DNA from: CATOSD01 sp965203135
GTDB lineage: Bacteria; Chloroflexota; Dehalococcoidia; Lucifugimonadales; CATOSD01
Assembly (NCBI GenBank): GCA_965203135.1
Contig: CBDBBO010000001.1
Span: 2,020,821 to 2,084,820, forward strand
Length of the DNA stretch: 64,000 nucleotides
Direction of reading: 5' to 3'
The notes beneath the pieces were generated by a model. That model was not told the DNA's origin, did no database searches, and was given only the letters and a program-made list of their open reading frames with translations. The position numbers were made by a program, and so were the translations under genes. Below are positions 24,001 through 33,205 of the stretch, piece after piece (the stretch's first letter is position 1; each line of letters starts with the position of its first letter).

Positions 24001-25875
24001 TTAGCCGCCGCTGCCGTCGTTGCAGTTTCCGGTCCGGCACCAGACCTCTTCCCAGCGACCGAAGTTGTACACGTTGTCGCCGAAGTTCATGTGCCAGCCC
24101 TGCAGGTTGTTCCAGTGAGACATCGACTGGAACCAGTAGTAGCTGCGCTGCTCGACGCCGTCTTCAAGAAGCATGCGGTCGATCTGGCGGGTCAATTCGA
24201 TACGCTTGGCGATGTCGATTTCCCTCGACTGTGCCGCGTAAAGCTCGTCGAACTTGGGGTTCTTGTAGCGAGAGTAGTTGACCCTGTCGGTCTGCGTGGA
24301 GAGCCAGCGGGCCCAGTAGCCGTCCGGGTCGTCCAGCAGTGTAGAGCCAGGAGAGGTGAAGAGGTTGAATTCTCCAGAGTTGGCGACTTCACCAATCGTG
24401 GCGGTGTCCACCAGCCGGATGGTGATGTCGATGCCGGCCTTCTTCAGGTCGGCCTGGTTGGCGATGGCGCCGCGGTTGTAGAGCGGGCCGCGCCGCTGGA
24501 TGAGCTCGAGCTCCAGTCCGTCCGCGAAGCCGGCCTCCGTCAGCAGTTCCTTGGCCTTCACGCGCCGTGCATCCATGTCGGTGCTGTAGCGCGGATCGGC
24601 TTCCAGTTCTGCCTTGGGAATTGCAAACGGCAGGTGCGGGCCGATGTGCGAACCCAGGTTACCCCAGCCTTCCACCGCCGCCTGGATGGTGGCGCGCTGG
24701 TCGATGGCGTAGAAGAACGCCTGCCGTACGCGCAAGTCATCGGTGGGCGGGTTGGCCAGGTTGAATGCTACGTTGTGCCACGCATTGCGAGGCCCGACCA
24801 GAATGGTAATTCTGCTGTTGAGGTCGGGGCGGCTCTCAATGATGTCCGCCTCGCTCTTCTCCAGGTGGCGGGCGATTCCGCCCATCGTCAGGCGCTGGCC
24901 GCGGAAAGCGGCGAACATGGCCGAAAGGTCGGTGATGACCACGGACTGGTAGCCGTCCAGGTAGGGCAGCGGGCTCCCGTCTTCGCCGTTCTTCCAGTAG
25001 TCCATGCGGCGCTTGCCCACAAAGTCCACGCCCGGCGTCCAGCTGTCGACCTCATAAGGACCGGTCCCGACGAGGAACCCCGGCTCTTTGGCCAGGCCTT
25101 GGCGGAACTTGGTGACCTTGGCGATGGTCTCCTTCTGCATCATCTCGAAGCGTGCGCTGCCGATCGCGGTGAGGAAGGAACCCTGCGCCACGTCGAAGTT
25201 CACTTCGAAGGTGTAGTCGTCCGTGCACTGCCAGTCTTCACGCATAGTCGGGAAAACGGCCTTGCGCGTGGACACGTCGGGGTTGTACCACCTCGAGAAC
25301 GTGGCGTCCACGTCCTCACAGGAGAACTCGGTGCCGTCGTTCCAGGTCGCGTCGTCACGCAGATGGAAGATGTACTTCAGACCGCCGTCCTGAGCCTCCC
25401 AGGACTCGGCCAGGTCGGGCGCGAGCTGGCCGACGGGATCGTCGCCCGCAGCCCTGATGTCGCGCGTAAGCAGGCCGTTATAGATCGGCGCCAGCGGCTG
25501 CACCGCGATGTAGCTGCCCTCCCAGTGGAGGTCGAAGCCCGCAAAGGTCTCGTGCACCGCGTGGCTCAGGATGCCGCCGCGGTCGATACCCTTATCCATC
25601 ATCATTGTGGTTGCAGGCGTTGCCGTAGGCTGAGTGTACGCTGGAACCGCCGTCGGCTGAGCTGCCGGGGCGGCCGCTGGCATGGCCGTGGCCTGCGGCT
25701 GTGCGGGCGCCGGCGCCGCTGGCATGGCCGTTGGCGGCGTGGTCGCCAGCTGCTGCTGCGACGTTGTCGGCGCTGCGTCTTCATCGTCGTCCGCGGACGT
25801 ACAGGCGATGATGGCCATCGATAGGGCCGCCAGCGCCAGCACCGCGAACAGGACTAAGGGAAACTTCCTACTCAT
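24001..25875 (-). CDS. ABC transporter substrate-binding lipoprotein (family 5)
   Basis: A 624-residue extracytoplasmic solute-binding protein of the peptide/nickel/opine type. The N-terminus is a lipoprotein signal peptide, MSRKFPLVLFAVLALAALSM then AIIAC with the lipidated Cys25. A low-complexity spacer of about 75 residues rich in Ala, Pro, Thr and Gln follows and probably holds the domain away from the membrane. The binding domain starts near residue 97 (GGILSHAVHETFAGFDLHW) and has the typical IYNGLLTRD, LAPDLAESWE and YIFHLRDDATWNDGTEF. GGAGG lies before ATG 25875. It heads the unit with the small membrane protein and two permeases. Confidence 0.93.
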   Translation of the reverse strand: MSRKFPLVLFAVLALAALSMAIIACTSADDDEDAAPTTSQQQLATTPPTAMPAAPAPAQPQATAMPAAAPAAQPTAVPAYTQPTATPATTMMMDKGIDRGGILSHAVHETFAGFDLHWEGSYIAVQPLAPIYNGLLTRDIRAAGDDPVGQLAPDLAESWEAQDGGLKYIFHLRDDATWNDGTEFSCEDVDATFSRWYNPDVSTRKAVFPTMREDWQCTDDYTFEVNFDVAQGSFLTAIGSARFEMMQKETIAKVTKFRQGLAKEPGFLVGTGPYEVDSWTPGVDFVGKRRMDYWKNGEDGSPLPYLDGYQSVVITDLSAMFAAFRGQRLTMGGIARHLEKSEADIIESRPDLNSRITILVGPRNAWHNVAFNLANPPTDDLRVRQAFFYAIDQRATIQAAVEGWGNLGSHIGPHLPFAIPKAELEADPRYSTDMDARRVKAKELLTEAGFADGLELELIQRRGPLYNRGAIANQADLKKAGIDITIRLVDTATIGEVANSGEFNLFTSPGSTLLDDPDGYWARWLSTQTDRVNYSRYKNPKFDELYAAQSREIDIAKRIELTRQIDRMLLEDGVEQRSYYWFQSMSHWNNLQGWHMNFGDNVYNFGRWEEVWCRTGNCNDGSGG

Positions 25876-25960
25876 AGGTGTTGACCTCCTCCATTTTTTG
25901 AGATTGGAGCTGCCTGTTGTCCAAGTGGCCGTCTACCGGCGGCCTGACAAAGTTCACGCA

Positions 25961-25989
25961 ATTCTAAAAGCACAACCTCGAAAATGCAA
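25961..25989 (-). promoter_or_regulatory. promoter of the binding-protein operon
   Basis: Minus strand: TTGCAT, 17 bp, TAGAAT. Predicted start near 25954, giving a leader of about 79 bases. Confidence 0.5.
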
Positions 25990-26165
25990 TAGTGGCACCC
26001 CGCATTTGGGCTTGTCTCACATATTGATACCGGAGCGAAGTGGCGAAGCGGCCCCCGCCGGACACCGGTACAATAGCCCTCACCAGGAACATTCGAAGAC
26101 GTTGGCCGGGCGGCCCAACGGTAGTCCGATCCGTCGCCGAACGCCGGATCCCGCTCGGAAATGCG

Positions 26166-27494
26166 CTAGTCGAGCACGATGCGCCCCACCACTCGGTCGC
26201 CTTCAGACTCGATGCGCAGCCTGGTACCGAACGACTCCGAAAGCTGCTGCACGTTCTCCAGAATTATCGCGCCCTCCTCGTGGTCCGAGAGCGTCGGGAT
26301 GCCCCTCTGCGTGGGCGGCAAATCGTAACCCAAATCGACCGGGTGCAGATCCACGCTCAGCAACTCTCTACCGTCGAACCTGCACACCGGCACCACCGTC
26401 CGCCAGAACTGCGGGTCCCCCTCCATGCCCTTGTAGTTGCCTTCGTCGTCGTAGGCGAGCGACTCGTAAACGTCCGCCGGAGTTGCGGTAGGTGGCAGCT
26501 TGTGCTGCTCGTACACCTCGCTGCCGTAACGGTGCAACGTCGCGATGGTGAAGAAGAAGTTGCCCAGCGAGTAGAAGATGGGCTTGCCCTTGTATATCTC
26601 CACGCCTCTCAGCGTGTGCGGGCCGTGGCCCACGAACACGTCGGCCCCCGCGTCGATCCAGCGGTGCGCCATCGGTACGATGAAGTCGGCGATGTCCTGC
26701 GTGTTCATGTCGCCGTTCTGCCCCTCGTGCGCGTGGATGGTGACCACCACGAAGTCCGAGCGGCGTTTGGCCTCGCCAATCCAGTGGGCGATGTCCTCCA
26801 GATCGTCCTCTCTCGGCTGCGTGCGAACGCCGACGTTCTCCCCCTCCTTGAAGTTCAGGTTTACGAACTTGTAGGTGTCGGGCTGGTCGTTTCTCTGCCA
26901 GTCGCGCATCTTGCGCGTAACGGCGTCGGTCCCAAGCGTCACGTCGATGTTCTGGATCGCCTTGAGCTGCTCCTGTTCGAGCTCGTAGTGGGTAAGGAAG
27001 CGCATCGGGCTTATCCCCGGGCGGCCCCCCATGTCCGGCCGGCTGGCCGAAGCCTGGGCGCTGATCGAAAACGTGGAAGCGCAGGCCAGCAGGCCCACCC
27101 TTCCCACCGGCGTATCCAGGTAGCCGGGACTGCGCGCCTCGCCCAACGTCATGCCCGCCCCGGCGTACACGAGACCGCGGTCCTTCAGCTCCGCCATCGT
27201 GTCCACCAGGCCCTGGTAGGTGAAGTCAACGGAGTGATTGTTTGCGGCGCAATAGAGATTGAAGCCCATCCAGTCCAACTCGTCCAGGATGAAAGCGGGC
27301 GAACCGAGGTGCAGCCCGCCGTACTCCGAGAAGGGCACCCACGGCTCGCGTGGCGTCACGATCTCGAGGTTGGTGAAGGCGCTGTCGGCGCCACGAATCA
27401 ACTCCACAAGGTCCAGAAACGCCTTGTCCGTGCGGTTGGACACCCTGCGGCTTATGATGGAGTCTCCGGTCGCGACGAATGTGTGAACGCTCAT
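26166..27494 (-). CDS. CapA family metallophosphatase-like protein
   Basis: A 442-residue CapA-type protein (PGA_cap domain), related to the capsule protein of Bacillus and built on a calcineurin-like phosphoesterase fold. VATGDSIISRRVSNR opens the metal site, TNLEIVTP follows, NNHSVDFTYQGLVDTMAEL carries the NH motif, and HAHEGQ near residue 247 and VGHGPHTLRGVEIYKGKPIFYSLGN near residue 288 are the last conserved histidines. No signal peptide is seen, so a cytoplasmic enzyme is likely rather than capsule export. ATG 27494 has GGAG 8 bases upstream. It is downstream of the GMC oxidoreductase on the same strand. Confidence 0.85.
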   Translation of the reverse strand: MSVHTFVATGDSIISRRVSNRTDKAFLDLVELIRGADSAFTNLEIVTPREPWVPFSEYGGLHLGSPAFILDELDWMGFNLYCAANNHSVDFTYQGLVDTMAELKDRGLVYAGAGMTLGEARSPGYLDTPVGRVGLLACASTFSISAQASASRPDMGGRPGISPMRFLTHYELEQEQLKAIQNIDVTLGTDAVTRKMRDWQRNDQPDTYKFVNLNFKEGENVGVRTQPREDDLEDIAHWIGEAKRRSDFVVVTIHAHEGQNGDMNTQDIADFIVPMAHRWIDAGADVFVGHGPHTLRGVEIYKGKPIFYSLGNFFFTIATLHRYGSEVYEQHKLPPTATPADVYESLAYDDEGNYKGMEGDPQFWRTVVPVCRFDGRELLSVDLHPVDLGYDLPPTQRGIPTLSDHEEGAIILENVQQLSESFGTRLRIESEGDRVVGRIVLD

Positions 27495-27586
27495 TGTCTG
27501 TCTCCGGCAAGCAGTGTTAGGTGAGCCTCTCCGGCCCCGATAGACACTATCACCGAGCCGCCAAAAAAAGTCAACTCCGACCGACG

Positions 27587-29134
27587 TCAGCGGCCCGACG
27601 TCAGAAAGTCCGAAACGCGCTCGCCAATCATCATCGTGGGCACGTTGGTGTTGGCCCGCACGCAATCCGGCATGATGGATGCGTCAGCCACCCGCAGCCC
27701 TCGTAGCCCGTGCACTCGCCCGAACTGGTCAACGACCGCCATCGGATCGTCCGCCGGCCCCATCTTGCACGTGCAGGAGATGTGGTGGCCAGTGGACACG
27801 GTGCGCAGCATCCAGTCCTCCAGGGCCTCTTCGCTGGCCAACTCCTCGTCGGTGGGCCGCACCCTGCGGTCGATGATTTCGGCGAAGTCGGGGTGTTCAG
27901 CTAGCTTCAGGCAGAGCCGCACTTCCTCCTTCATCCGCTCCACGTCGAACGGGTGACTGAGCATCCTGTAGTCGAGAAATGGCTGCACCCTGGGGTCGGC
28001 GGACTGGAGCCGCAGCTCCCCGGACGACAATGCGAGGTACAGGTGCGCGATCATGCCGATACCCAGTGCCCTACTCCCCATCACGCCGCGCGTATCCCAG
28101 TCGGTGGCGTAGGAGAGCATGATTATCATCATGTCGTTTCGCAGGTGCGAGCCGGTCGCCGTGTAGCGCAGCGACAGCCCGAACGTGCTGACTCTGCGAA
28201 GGTCGTATCCCGGCGTCGTGCTCCAGGCCAGAGCCAGCTGTGGATGATCGCGAAGATTCTGCCCGACGCCGGGCGCATCGTGCACCACGGGAATGCCGTG
28301 CTTCTCGAGCTGGTCTCGGGGCCCTACGCCGGACAGCATGAGCAAGTGCGGCGAGCCGATCGCCCCGGCGCTCAGTATGATTTCCCGCCCCTGGACGGTG
28401 TACTTCTCGCCGCCGCTCTCTACTTCCACGCCGACCGCCCGGTCGCCATCGAGGATAACGCGATTCACCAGGCACTCGCTTCTTATGGTGAGATTGAGCC
28501 GGTGGCGGGACATGCCGAGGTAACCGATGGCCGTGCTCACGCGCGTGCCGTCGAGATCGTTGCGGGGCATCGGACCCACGCCGGTCGAGTCGGGGTTGTT
28601 GTGGTCGGGAACATCTGCGAACCCGGCGGCCCGGCAGGCGTTGTAGAAGGCCGCCTGCGGAGGCGTCCAGTTCTCGCGCGGCTCCCGCCGGGCGTAGATC
28701 GGGCCGTCGGAGCCGTGGTAATCGTCCCGGAAGTCCTGGTCGTTCTCCAGCCTGCGGAAGAAAGGCAGCACCTTCTGGTAGCCCCACTCGGAGTTTCCCC
28801 ACGAGGCCCAGGTGTCGTAGTCGTCGGATTCGCCCCGGAGGAATATCTGCGCGTTGATGGCGCTCGAGCCGCCCGTCACCTTGCCGCGTGGCACGTACAT
28901 CGTTTCCCCGCGGGAGCTTGCCCTGCCAGCGAAGTTCCAGTTGTGCTCGCTGTCGCTTACGAGCTTCTCGGCAACGGAAGAGTTGTACCTGACCTCCTCC
29001 GGCAATTGGCTGATGTCCGGGAAGTCCCTACCCGCCTCGAGAAGCAGCACTGAAGTGGCAGGGTCTTCGGTCAGCCGCGTCGCCAGTATCGCTCCCGCCG
29101 ACCCGGCCCCAACGATGATGTAGTCGTACGGCAT
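27587..29134 (-). CDS. GMC family FAD oxidoreductase (choline dehydrogenase-like)
   Basis: A 515-residue glucose-methanol-choline oxidoreductase that oxidises an alcohol with FAD. The dinucleotide motif GAGSAG (residues 9-14), GGSSAINAQIFLRG (first GMC signature), GAIGSPHLLMLSGVGP (second signature), and the C-terminal HHISCTCKMG...GLRGLRVADASIMPDCVRANTN with the active-site His and the asparagine are all visible. It resembles choline or long-chain alcohol dehydrogenases; the substrate is unknown. ATG 29134 follows GGGAGG. Its neighbours on the strand are a class III aminotransferase upstream and the CapA-like gene downstream. Confidence 0.92.
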   Translation of the reverse strand: MPYDYIIVGAGSAGAILATRLTEDPATSVLLLEAGRDFPDISQLPEEVRYNSSVAEKLVSDSEHNWNFAGRASSRGETMYVPRGKVTGGSSAINAQIFLRGESDDYDTWASWGNSEWGYQKVLPFFRRLENDQDFRDDYHGSDGPIYARREPRENWTPPQAAFYNACRAAGFADVPDHNNPDSTGVGPMPRNDLDGTRVSTAIGYLGMSRHRLNLTIRSECLVNRVILDGDRAVGVEVESGGEKYTVQGREIILSAGAIGSPHLLMLSGVGPRDQLEKHGIPVVHDAPGVGQNLRDHPQLALAWSTTPGYDLRRVSTFGLSLRYTATGSHLRNDMMIIMLSYATDWDTRGVMGSRALGIGMIAHLYLALSSGELRLQSADPRVQPFLDYRMLSHPFDVERMKEEVRLCLKLAEHPDFAEIIDRRVRPTDEELASEEALEDWMLRTVSTGHHISCTCKMGPADDPMAVVDQFGRVHGLRGLRVADASIMPDCVRANTNVPTMMIGERVSDFLTSGR

Positions 29135-29298
29135 GGCCCCTCCCTGGTCGACTGCCGCGCCCCGGCCTCGCGGAGCGGGCACAGACACAAAAGCCGGGGC
29201 CGCCACGACTGCGCCGAAGCAGGCGCAGGTGACGCCCCCGGCTCGGTTAGCTCAAACCGGGTGGGGCGCCCGCGCCTCCGCGAACGCCCGGCGAAGTG

Positions 29299-30654
29299 CT
29301 AGAGCTGGCTTTCCACCTCGGTAATGGCGTCGTCGACACTCTTCACCAGCCAGTCCACCTCGTCCTTGGTGATGCACAGCGGCGGGGCCAGCGAGATCAC
29401 GTCGCCAGCACGCCCCAGCAGGCCGTTGCGGTTCCAGGCGTCGTTGAACTTCTTGGAGATGTCGGCCTCTTTGGGGAACTTCTCCTTGGTGTCGCGGTCC
29501 TGGACGATCTCGACGGCGGCTAGCAGGCCCATCCCGCCCCGCACGTCGCCGACGATCCTGTGCTCGTACAGCGTCTGAAGCTGCTCGTAGAGGTACTCGC
29601 CCATGCGGGCCGAGTTCTCCACCATCCCCTCGCCTTCCATGATCTCCAGGTTGGCAAGGCCGGCGGCGCAGGATGCGGGGTTTCCACCGAAGGTGATCAG
29701 GTGGCGGAACGCGGACTCCTCGTCGCCCAGGAAGGCGTCCGACACCTTCTTGCTCGCCACCGCGGCTCCTATCGGCAGGTAGCCGCTGGTAAGCGCCTTC
29801 GCGACCGTGAAGATGTCTGGCTGGATGCCCCAATGCTCCGTGGCGAACATCTTTCCCGTCCGACCGAAGCCGGTGATGACCTCGTCACAGATCATGATCA
29901 CGCCGTACTTGTCGCAGATCTCGCGTATCCTGGGCCAATAGCCCGGGTCGGGAACGTGGATGCCCGCCGCGGCGGAGATAGGCTCGCCGATGAAGGCGGC
30001 GACTGTGCTGGGCCCTTCGTGCTGGATCGTGCGCTCCAGCTCGTCCGCGGCATCCATGTCGGTCCGCGGTCCGCGATAGGCGTTGGGGTTGTCGATGTGG
30101 ACGTTGCCCGGCATCATTGGGCCGAAGTTCACGGGGGCGCTAATGCCGCCTCCGCCCAGGGCCATGCAGGCGTGGGTGGCGCCGTGATACGAGCCTCGCC
30201 TGCTGATAACCTTCCACCGAGTCGGCTCGCCGTTGTTCTTGTGGTAGTTCTTGGCCATCTTGATGGCGGTCTCGACAGCCTCCGAGCCGCCGCTGACGAA
30301 GTAGACGCGCGACTCCTTGTCAGGCGCCAGCGAAGCCACCTTGGCCGACAGCTTCACCGTCGCGGGGCTAACCGTCCCGCCCGGCGAGTAGCTGATGTCC
30401 TTCATCTGCTCGAAGACGGCCTGCGCAACCTCTTCACGGCCGTGGCCAATGTTCACCAGCCACATGCTCGAAAGGGTGTCGAACCAACGCTTGCCCTCGG
30501 CGTCGTCCACCCATACGCCGGACGCGGCGCTCGCCAGCTTGACGCCGGTGTCCTCCGACATGTCGCCCGCCAACCGCGCGTGCGGCCAGAAGTGTGCGGA
30601 TGCCATCTGCTTGAGATCCTCGATAACCTCGCCGCTCAACGTGTTCGTGGTCAC
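29299..30654 (-). CDS. class III PLP-dependent aminotransferase
   Basis: A 451-residue class III aminotransferase (omega-amino acid:pyruvate or 4-aminobutyrate type). VYFVSGGSEAVETAIKMAKN binds the phosphate, ISRRGSYHGATHACMALGG contains the Tyr-His pair that stacks on PLP, ICDEVITGFGRTGKMFATEH holds the Asp for the pyridine nitrogen (Asp257), and FTVAKALTSGY contains the Schiff-base Lys286. GTG 30654 is preferred: AAGGAGG lies 7 bases upstream, and the promoter at 30685-30713 would start transcription near 30678, inside the alternative ATG at 30681. It may supply or remove amines for the GMC-linked pathway. Confidence 0.92.
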   Translation of the reverse strand: MTTNTLSGEVIEDLKQMASAHFWPHARLAGDMSEDTGVKLASAASGVWVDDAEGKRWFDTLSSMWLVNIGHGREEVAQAVFEQMKDISYSPGGTVSPATVKLSAKVASLAPDKESRVYFVSGGSEAVETAIKMAKNYHKNNGEPTRWKVISRRGSYHGATHACMALGGGGISAPVNFGPMMPGNVHIDNPNAYRGPRTDMDAADELERTIQHEGPSTVAAFIGEPISAAAGIHVPDPGYWPRIREICDKYGVIMICDEVITGFGRTGKMFATEHWGIQPDIFTVAKALTSGYLPIGAAVASKKVSDAFLGDEESAFRHLITFGGNPASCAAGLANLEIMEGEGMVENSARMGEYLYEQLQTLYEHRIVGDVRGGMGLLAAVEIVQDRDTKEKFPKEADISKKFNDAWNRNGLLGRAGDVISLAPPLCITKDEVDWLVKSVDDAITEVESQL

Positions 30655-30684
30655 TCTCAACACCTCCTTGTTGCTTGGCATCGC

Positions 30685-30713
30685 ATGGTAACATCATTAC
30701 ATCTTCCCGCCAA
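30685..30713 (-). promoter_or_regulatory. aminotransferase promoter
   Basis: Minus strand: TTGGCG, 17 bp, TACCAT. The expected start near 30678 excludes ATG 30681 as the initiator and supports GTG 30654. Confidence 0.45.
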
Positions 30714-30745
30714 TAGGATAGCGCCGCCAAATCCGGAGTGTAAAC

Positions 30746-31822
30746 GTGAACGACCTTGAAGAACTGGCCCGGCGATTCCACCGCTTCGCCGAGTTGGAGT
30801 GCCGCAGTTCGTCGCCGCTGTACGAGCACCTTTCGCTGCAAGTCGCGGACGATTCGGAGCTGCTGGCGCTCGCGGAGCATTGCGCCCTGGGCCAGCCCGC
30901 GCCCAACCTCTTTCTGGGGGCGGCGCATCTCGTACTTCTCGACAACCCGGACCATCCGCTGTCCGCGTTCTACGCCAGCATGGTGGAGTCGCCCAAAGAC
31001 TGGGCGGGCGCATTCCCCCACTTCCGGTCGCTCTGCCTCGAGCACCGCGGGCGCATCGTCGAAACGGTCTCGACCCGCATGGTGCAGACCAACGAGGTGG
31101 GCCGCTGCGCGGTGCTGCTCCCGGCCTTCGCAATCGTCTCTGAACGCTCGGCGGCGCGCGAGGCGGCGTTCGTGGAGGTGGGAGCCAGCGCGGGCCTCAA
31201 CCTGTTGTGGGACCACTTTCACTACGAGTACGGCGAGCAGGCCAGTTGGGGTGACCCGTCGTCGCCGGTGCGTCTCGCCTGCGAACCGAGGGGCGAGCCG
31301 CTGCCTGCTATTCCGAACGCGATGCCACGCATTGCCCAGCGCGTGGGTATCGACCTGGACCCCGTGGACGTGGTCGACGCCGACGCAGTGGCCTGGCTGC
31401 GCGCGCTTATCTGGCCGGAGCACCGCCATCGCGTGGCCGCGCTCGACGGCGCGCTGCGCCTGGCAGCGGCCGACCCGCCCACTCTGATCGCCGCGGACGC
31501 GCTGGACGCGCTGCCCGGCGTGCTCGATGGCGTGCCGCCCGAGGCGGCGACGTGCGTGTTCCACACTCACACGCTCAACCAGTTCCCGCCGGAAGCGCGC
31601 CGTCGATTCGGCAAGATTCTGGACGACTTCGGCGCGCGCCGAGACCTGTACGTCGTGTCCATCGAGCGTCAGGGCGCGCAGCAGGAGCGCGTCGGCGCCC
31701 TGCTCGAGCTGACCGCCTACGAGGGCGGACGCAAGACCACCCGCGCACTGGGCAGGTGCGACAACCACGGCATGTGGCTGGAGTGGTTCGGCGAAGCAGC
31801 ATCGACAAACACGACTGCTTGA
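30746..31822 (+). CDS. DUF2332 family protein
   Basis: A 358-residue protein of the uncharacterised DUF2332 family. Typical landmarks are the N-terminal FHRFAELECRSSSPLYEHLS, the leucine-rich helix around AAHLVLLDNPDHPLSAFY, TNEVGRCAVLLPAF near residue 116, and VEVGASAGLNLLWDHFHYEYG, where GASAGLNL looks like a SAM-binding glycine loop. The whole resembles a methyltransferase fold without proven activity. GTG 30746 has GGAG 7 bases upstream. The gene is divergent from the aminotransferase and precedes the Uma2 gene. Confidence 0.85.
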   Translation: MNDLEELARRFHRFAELECRSSSPLYEHLSLQVADDSELLALAEHCALGQPAPNLFLGAAHLVLLDNPDHPLSAFYASMVESPKDWAGAFPHFRSLCLEHRGRIVETVSTRMVQTNEVGRCAVLLPAFAIVSERSAAREAAFVEVGASAGLNLLWDHFHYEYGEQASWGDPSSPVRLACEPRGEPLPAIPNAMPRIAQRVGIDLDPVDVVDADAVAWLRALIWPEHRHRVAALDGALRLAAADPPTLIAADALDALPGVLDGVPPEAATCVFHTHTLNQFPPEARRRFGKILDDFGARRDLYVVSIERQGAQQERVGALLELTAYEGGRKTTRALGRCDNHGMWLEWFGEAASTNTTA

Positions 31823-31895
31823 ACAACAGGCCCATACCGCCTATCATTTTGAGGGATAGGCCGACATAGTGTTTCCCCAGGAGGCTGGTACTGCC

Positions 31896-32528
31896 ATGAC
31901 TACGCGATCAAGGACTCCGGCCGCGGCCCCGCCCTCCCCGGAGGTTGGGGCGCCCCGTCCGCAGACCCGCAAGTTCACGGTGGCGGAGTACTACCGCATG
32001 GTCGAGGTCGGCATCCTTGGCCCCGACGAGAGGGTGGAACTCATCGAGGGGGAGATTATAGTCATGCCGGCCATTGGTCCCGAACATGCCGACGACGTGG
32101 ACGAATACAACGACGTATTCGCCAGGTACGCGCCGGGCCGCTTCCGCATTCGCATACAGAACCCCATCCACCTGGACGACGGCTCCGAACCGCAGCCGGA
32201 CGTTTCGCTTCTGGTGCGCCGAAGCGAAGGCTACCGCGCGGCACACCCCACACCCGCCGACGTGTTGCTGGTAATCGAGGTGGCGGACTCCAGCCTGAAT
32301 TTCGACCTGCAGGTGAAGGCCCGATTGTATGGGCGTGCGGGAATCCCGGAGACCTGGGTCAAAAACCTGCCGGAAGACTGCATCGAGCGCTTCACCGAAC
32401 CGGGTCCGGACGGCTACGCGCGGCACACCGTCCACCGCCGGGGCGAGACGCTGACCCCTACGCGCCTGCCCGACCTGGAGTTGGCGGTGGACGACCTGCT
32501 GCCGTCCTCGGCGGCGCCTACTGCATAG
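31896..32528 (+). CDS. Uma2 family (DUF820) restriction-endonuclease-like protein
   Basis: A 210-residue member of the Uma2 family with a PD-(D/E)XK nuclease fold, abundant in cyanobacteria and Chloroflexota, role unproven. FTVAEYYRMVEVGILGPDER and VELIEGEIIVMPAIGPEHA open the domain, EPQPDVSLLVRR (the PD) and LLVIEVADSSLNFDLQVKAR (the ExD/K part) are the putative metal-binding motif, followed by the usual YGRAGIPETWV. A disordered Pro/Ala-rich N-terminus of about 25 residues precedes. ATG 31896 follows AGGAGG. The end overlaps the convergent NIPSNAP gene by 11 bases. Confidence 0.85.
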   Translation: MTTRSRTPAAAPPSPEVGAPRPQTRKFTVAEYYRMVEVGILGPDERVELIEGEIIVMPAIGPEHADDVDEYNDVFARYAPGRFRIRIQNPIHLDDGSEPQPDVSLLVRRSEGYRAAHPTPADVLLVIEVADSSLNFDLQVKARLYGRAGIPETWVKNLPEDCIERFTEPGPDGYARHTVHRRGETLTPTRLPDLELAVDDLLPSSAAPTA

Positions 32529-33132
32529 GCGAACACTCCGCCGGGAACAGTATCTTGTTCTCCTGCTTCAGCGGAATCACGCTCACCGACGGCGGCCACA
32601 CGCCCTTCGCGCGCGTTTCCTCTCGCACCCTTAGCCGCTCCTCGAAGCTGGAGTAGGCCCACAGGTGGATGAACTTGTTGAGTCCGCCTATCTCCGTCGT
32701 CCAGCAGCCGGCCAGCGGCGAGAACTCCTCACGCGCGGCGATCGCGCCTTCCCACGCAGCGAACACCTGATCCACGCCTCCGACGTCGTAGGTGTAGATG
32801 CGCATTTCGTAGAGCGGGCCGATCTTCCTGTCGCCCAGCGGCGTCATGAAGGGCGCCGGGGTGAGTATCTCGGTGTTCATATTGAGGACGTACTGGCTGG
32901 TGTCGGGCGGCCACGCGCCGTCCGCGACCGCCCTGCCGCGAATGTCCGCGCGGTGGCCGAGGTCGTCATACGGCCACACGTGGATCACCTGGTTCAGCGG
33001 GCCGGCCTCGGTGTGCCACAGCGCGCCGAGCGGCGAGTAGGCCAGCCGACCGGGCAGCTTCGCGGCGAAGCCCGCCTCGAAATCGGGGACGCTCCGGGGC
33101 TTCAGGTCGTAGGTTCGCATCTCGTAGATCAT
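32518..33132 (-). CDS. NIPSNAP family protein with two domains
   Basis: A 204-residue protein of two NIPSNAP repeats (ferredoxin-like, dimeric alpha/beta-barrel type). Repeat 1 begins MIYEMRTYDLKPRSVPDFEA and has LNQVIHVWPYDDLGHRADIR; repeat 2 begins LYEMRIYTYDVGGVDQVFAA and has LNKFIHLWAYSSFEERLRVR. The family is poorly understood but is common beside acyl-CoA and aromatic catabolic genes. Two tandem repeats in one chain is the standard arrangement of many bacterial members. It lies upstream of and on the same strand as the hydratase-CaiB operon end, separated by 73 bp. Confidence 0.88.
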   Translation of the reverse strand: MIYEMRTYDLKPRSVPDFEAGFAAKLPGRLAYSPLGALWHTEAGPLNQVIHVWPYDDLGHRADIRGRAVADGAWPPDTSQYVLNMNTEILTPAPFMTPLGDRKIGPLYEMRIYTYDVGGVDQVFAAWEGAIAAREEFSPLAGCWTTEIGGLNKFIHLWAYSSFEERLRVREETRAKGVWPPSVSVIPLKQENKILFPAECSPMQ

Positions 33133-33205
33133 TGGTTGCTCCTTTCGTCTTGTGGCGTTTTCTGGTTGACATGAACCGGTCAGGAGACCGCGGCCTGTCG
33201 CGGTC

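Noticed and set aside
29190..29245. Possible terminator hairpin between the aminotransferase and GMC genes
   Set aside because: Only an 8-bp stem with a long loop and no U-tract; too weak to call.
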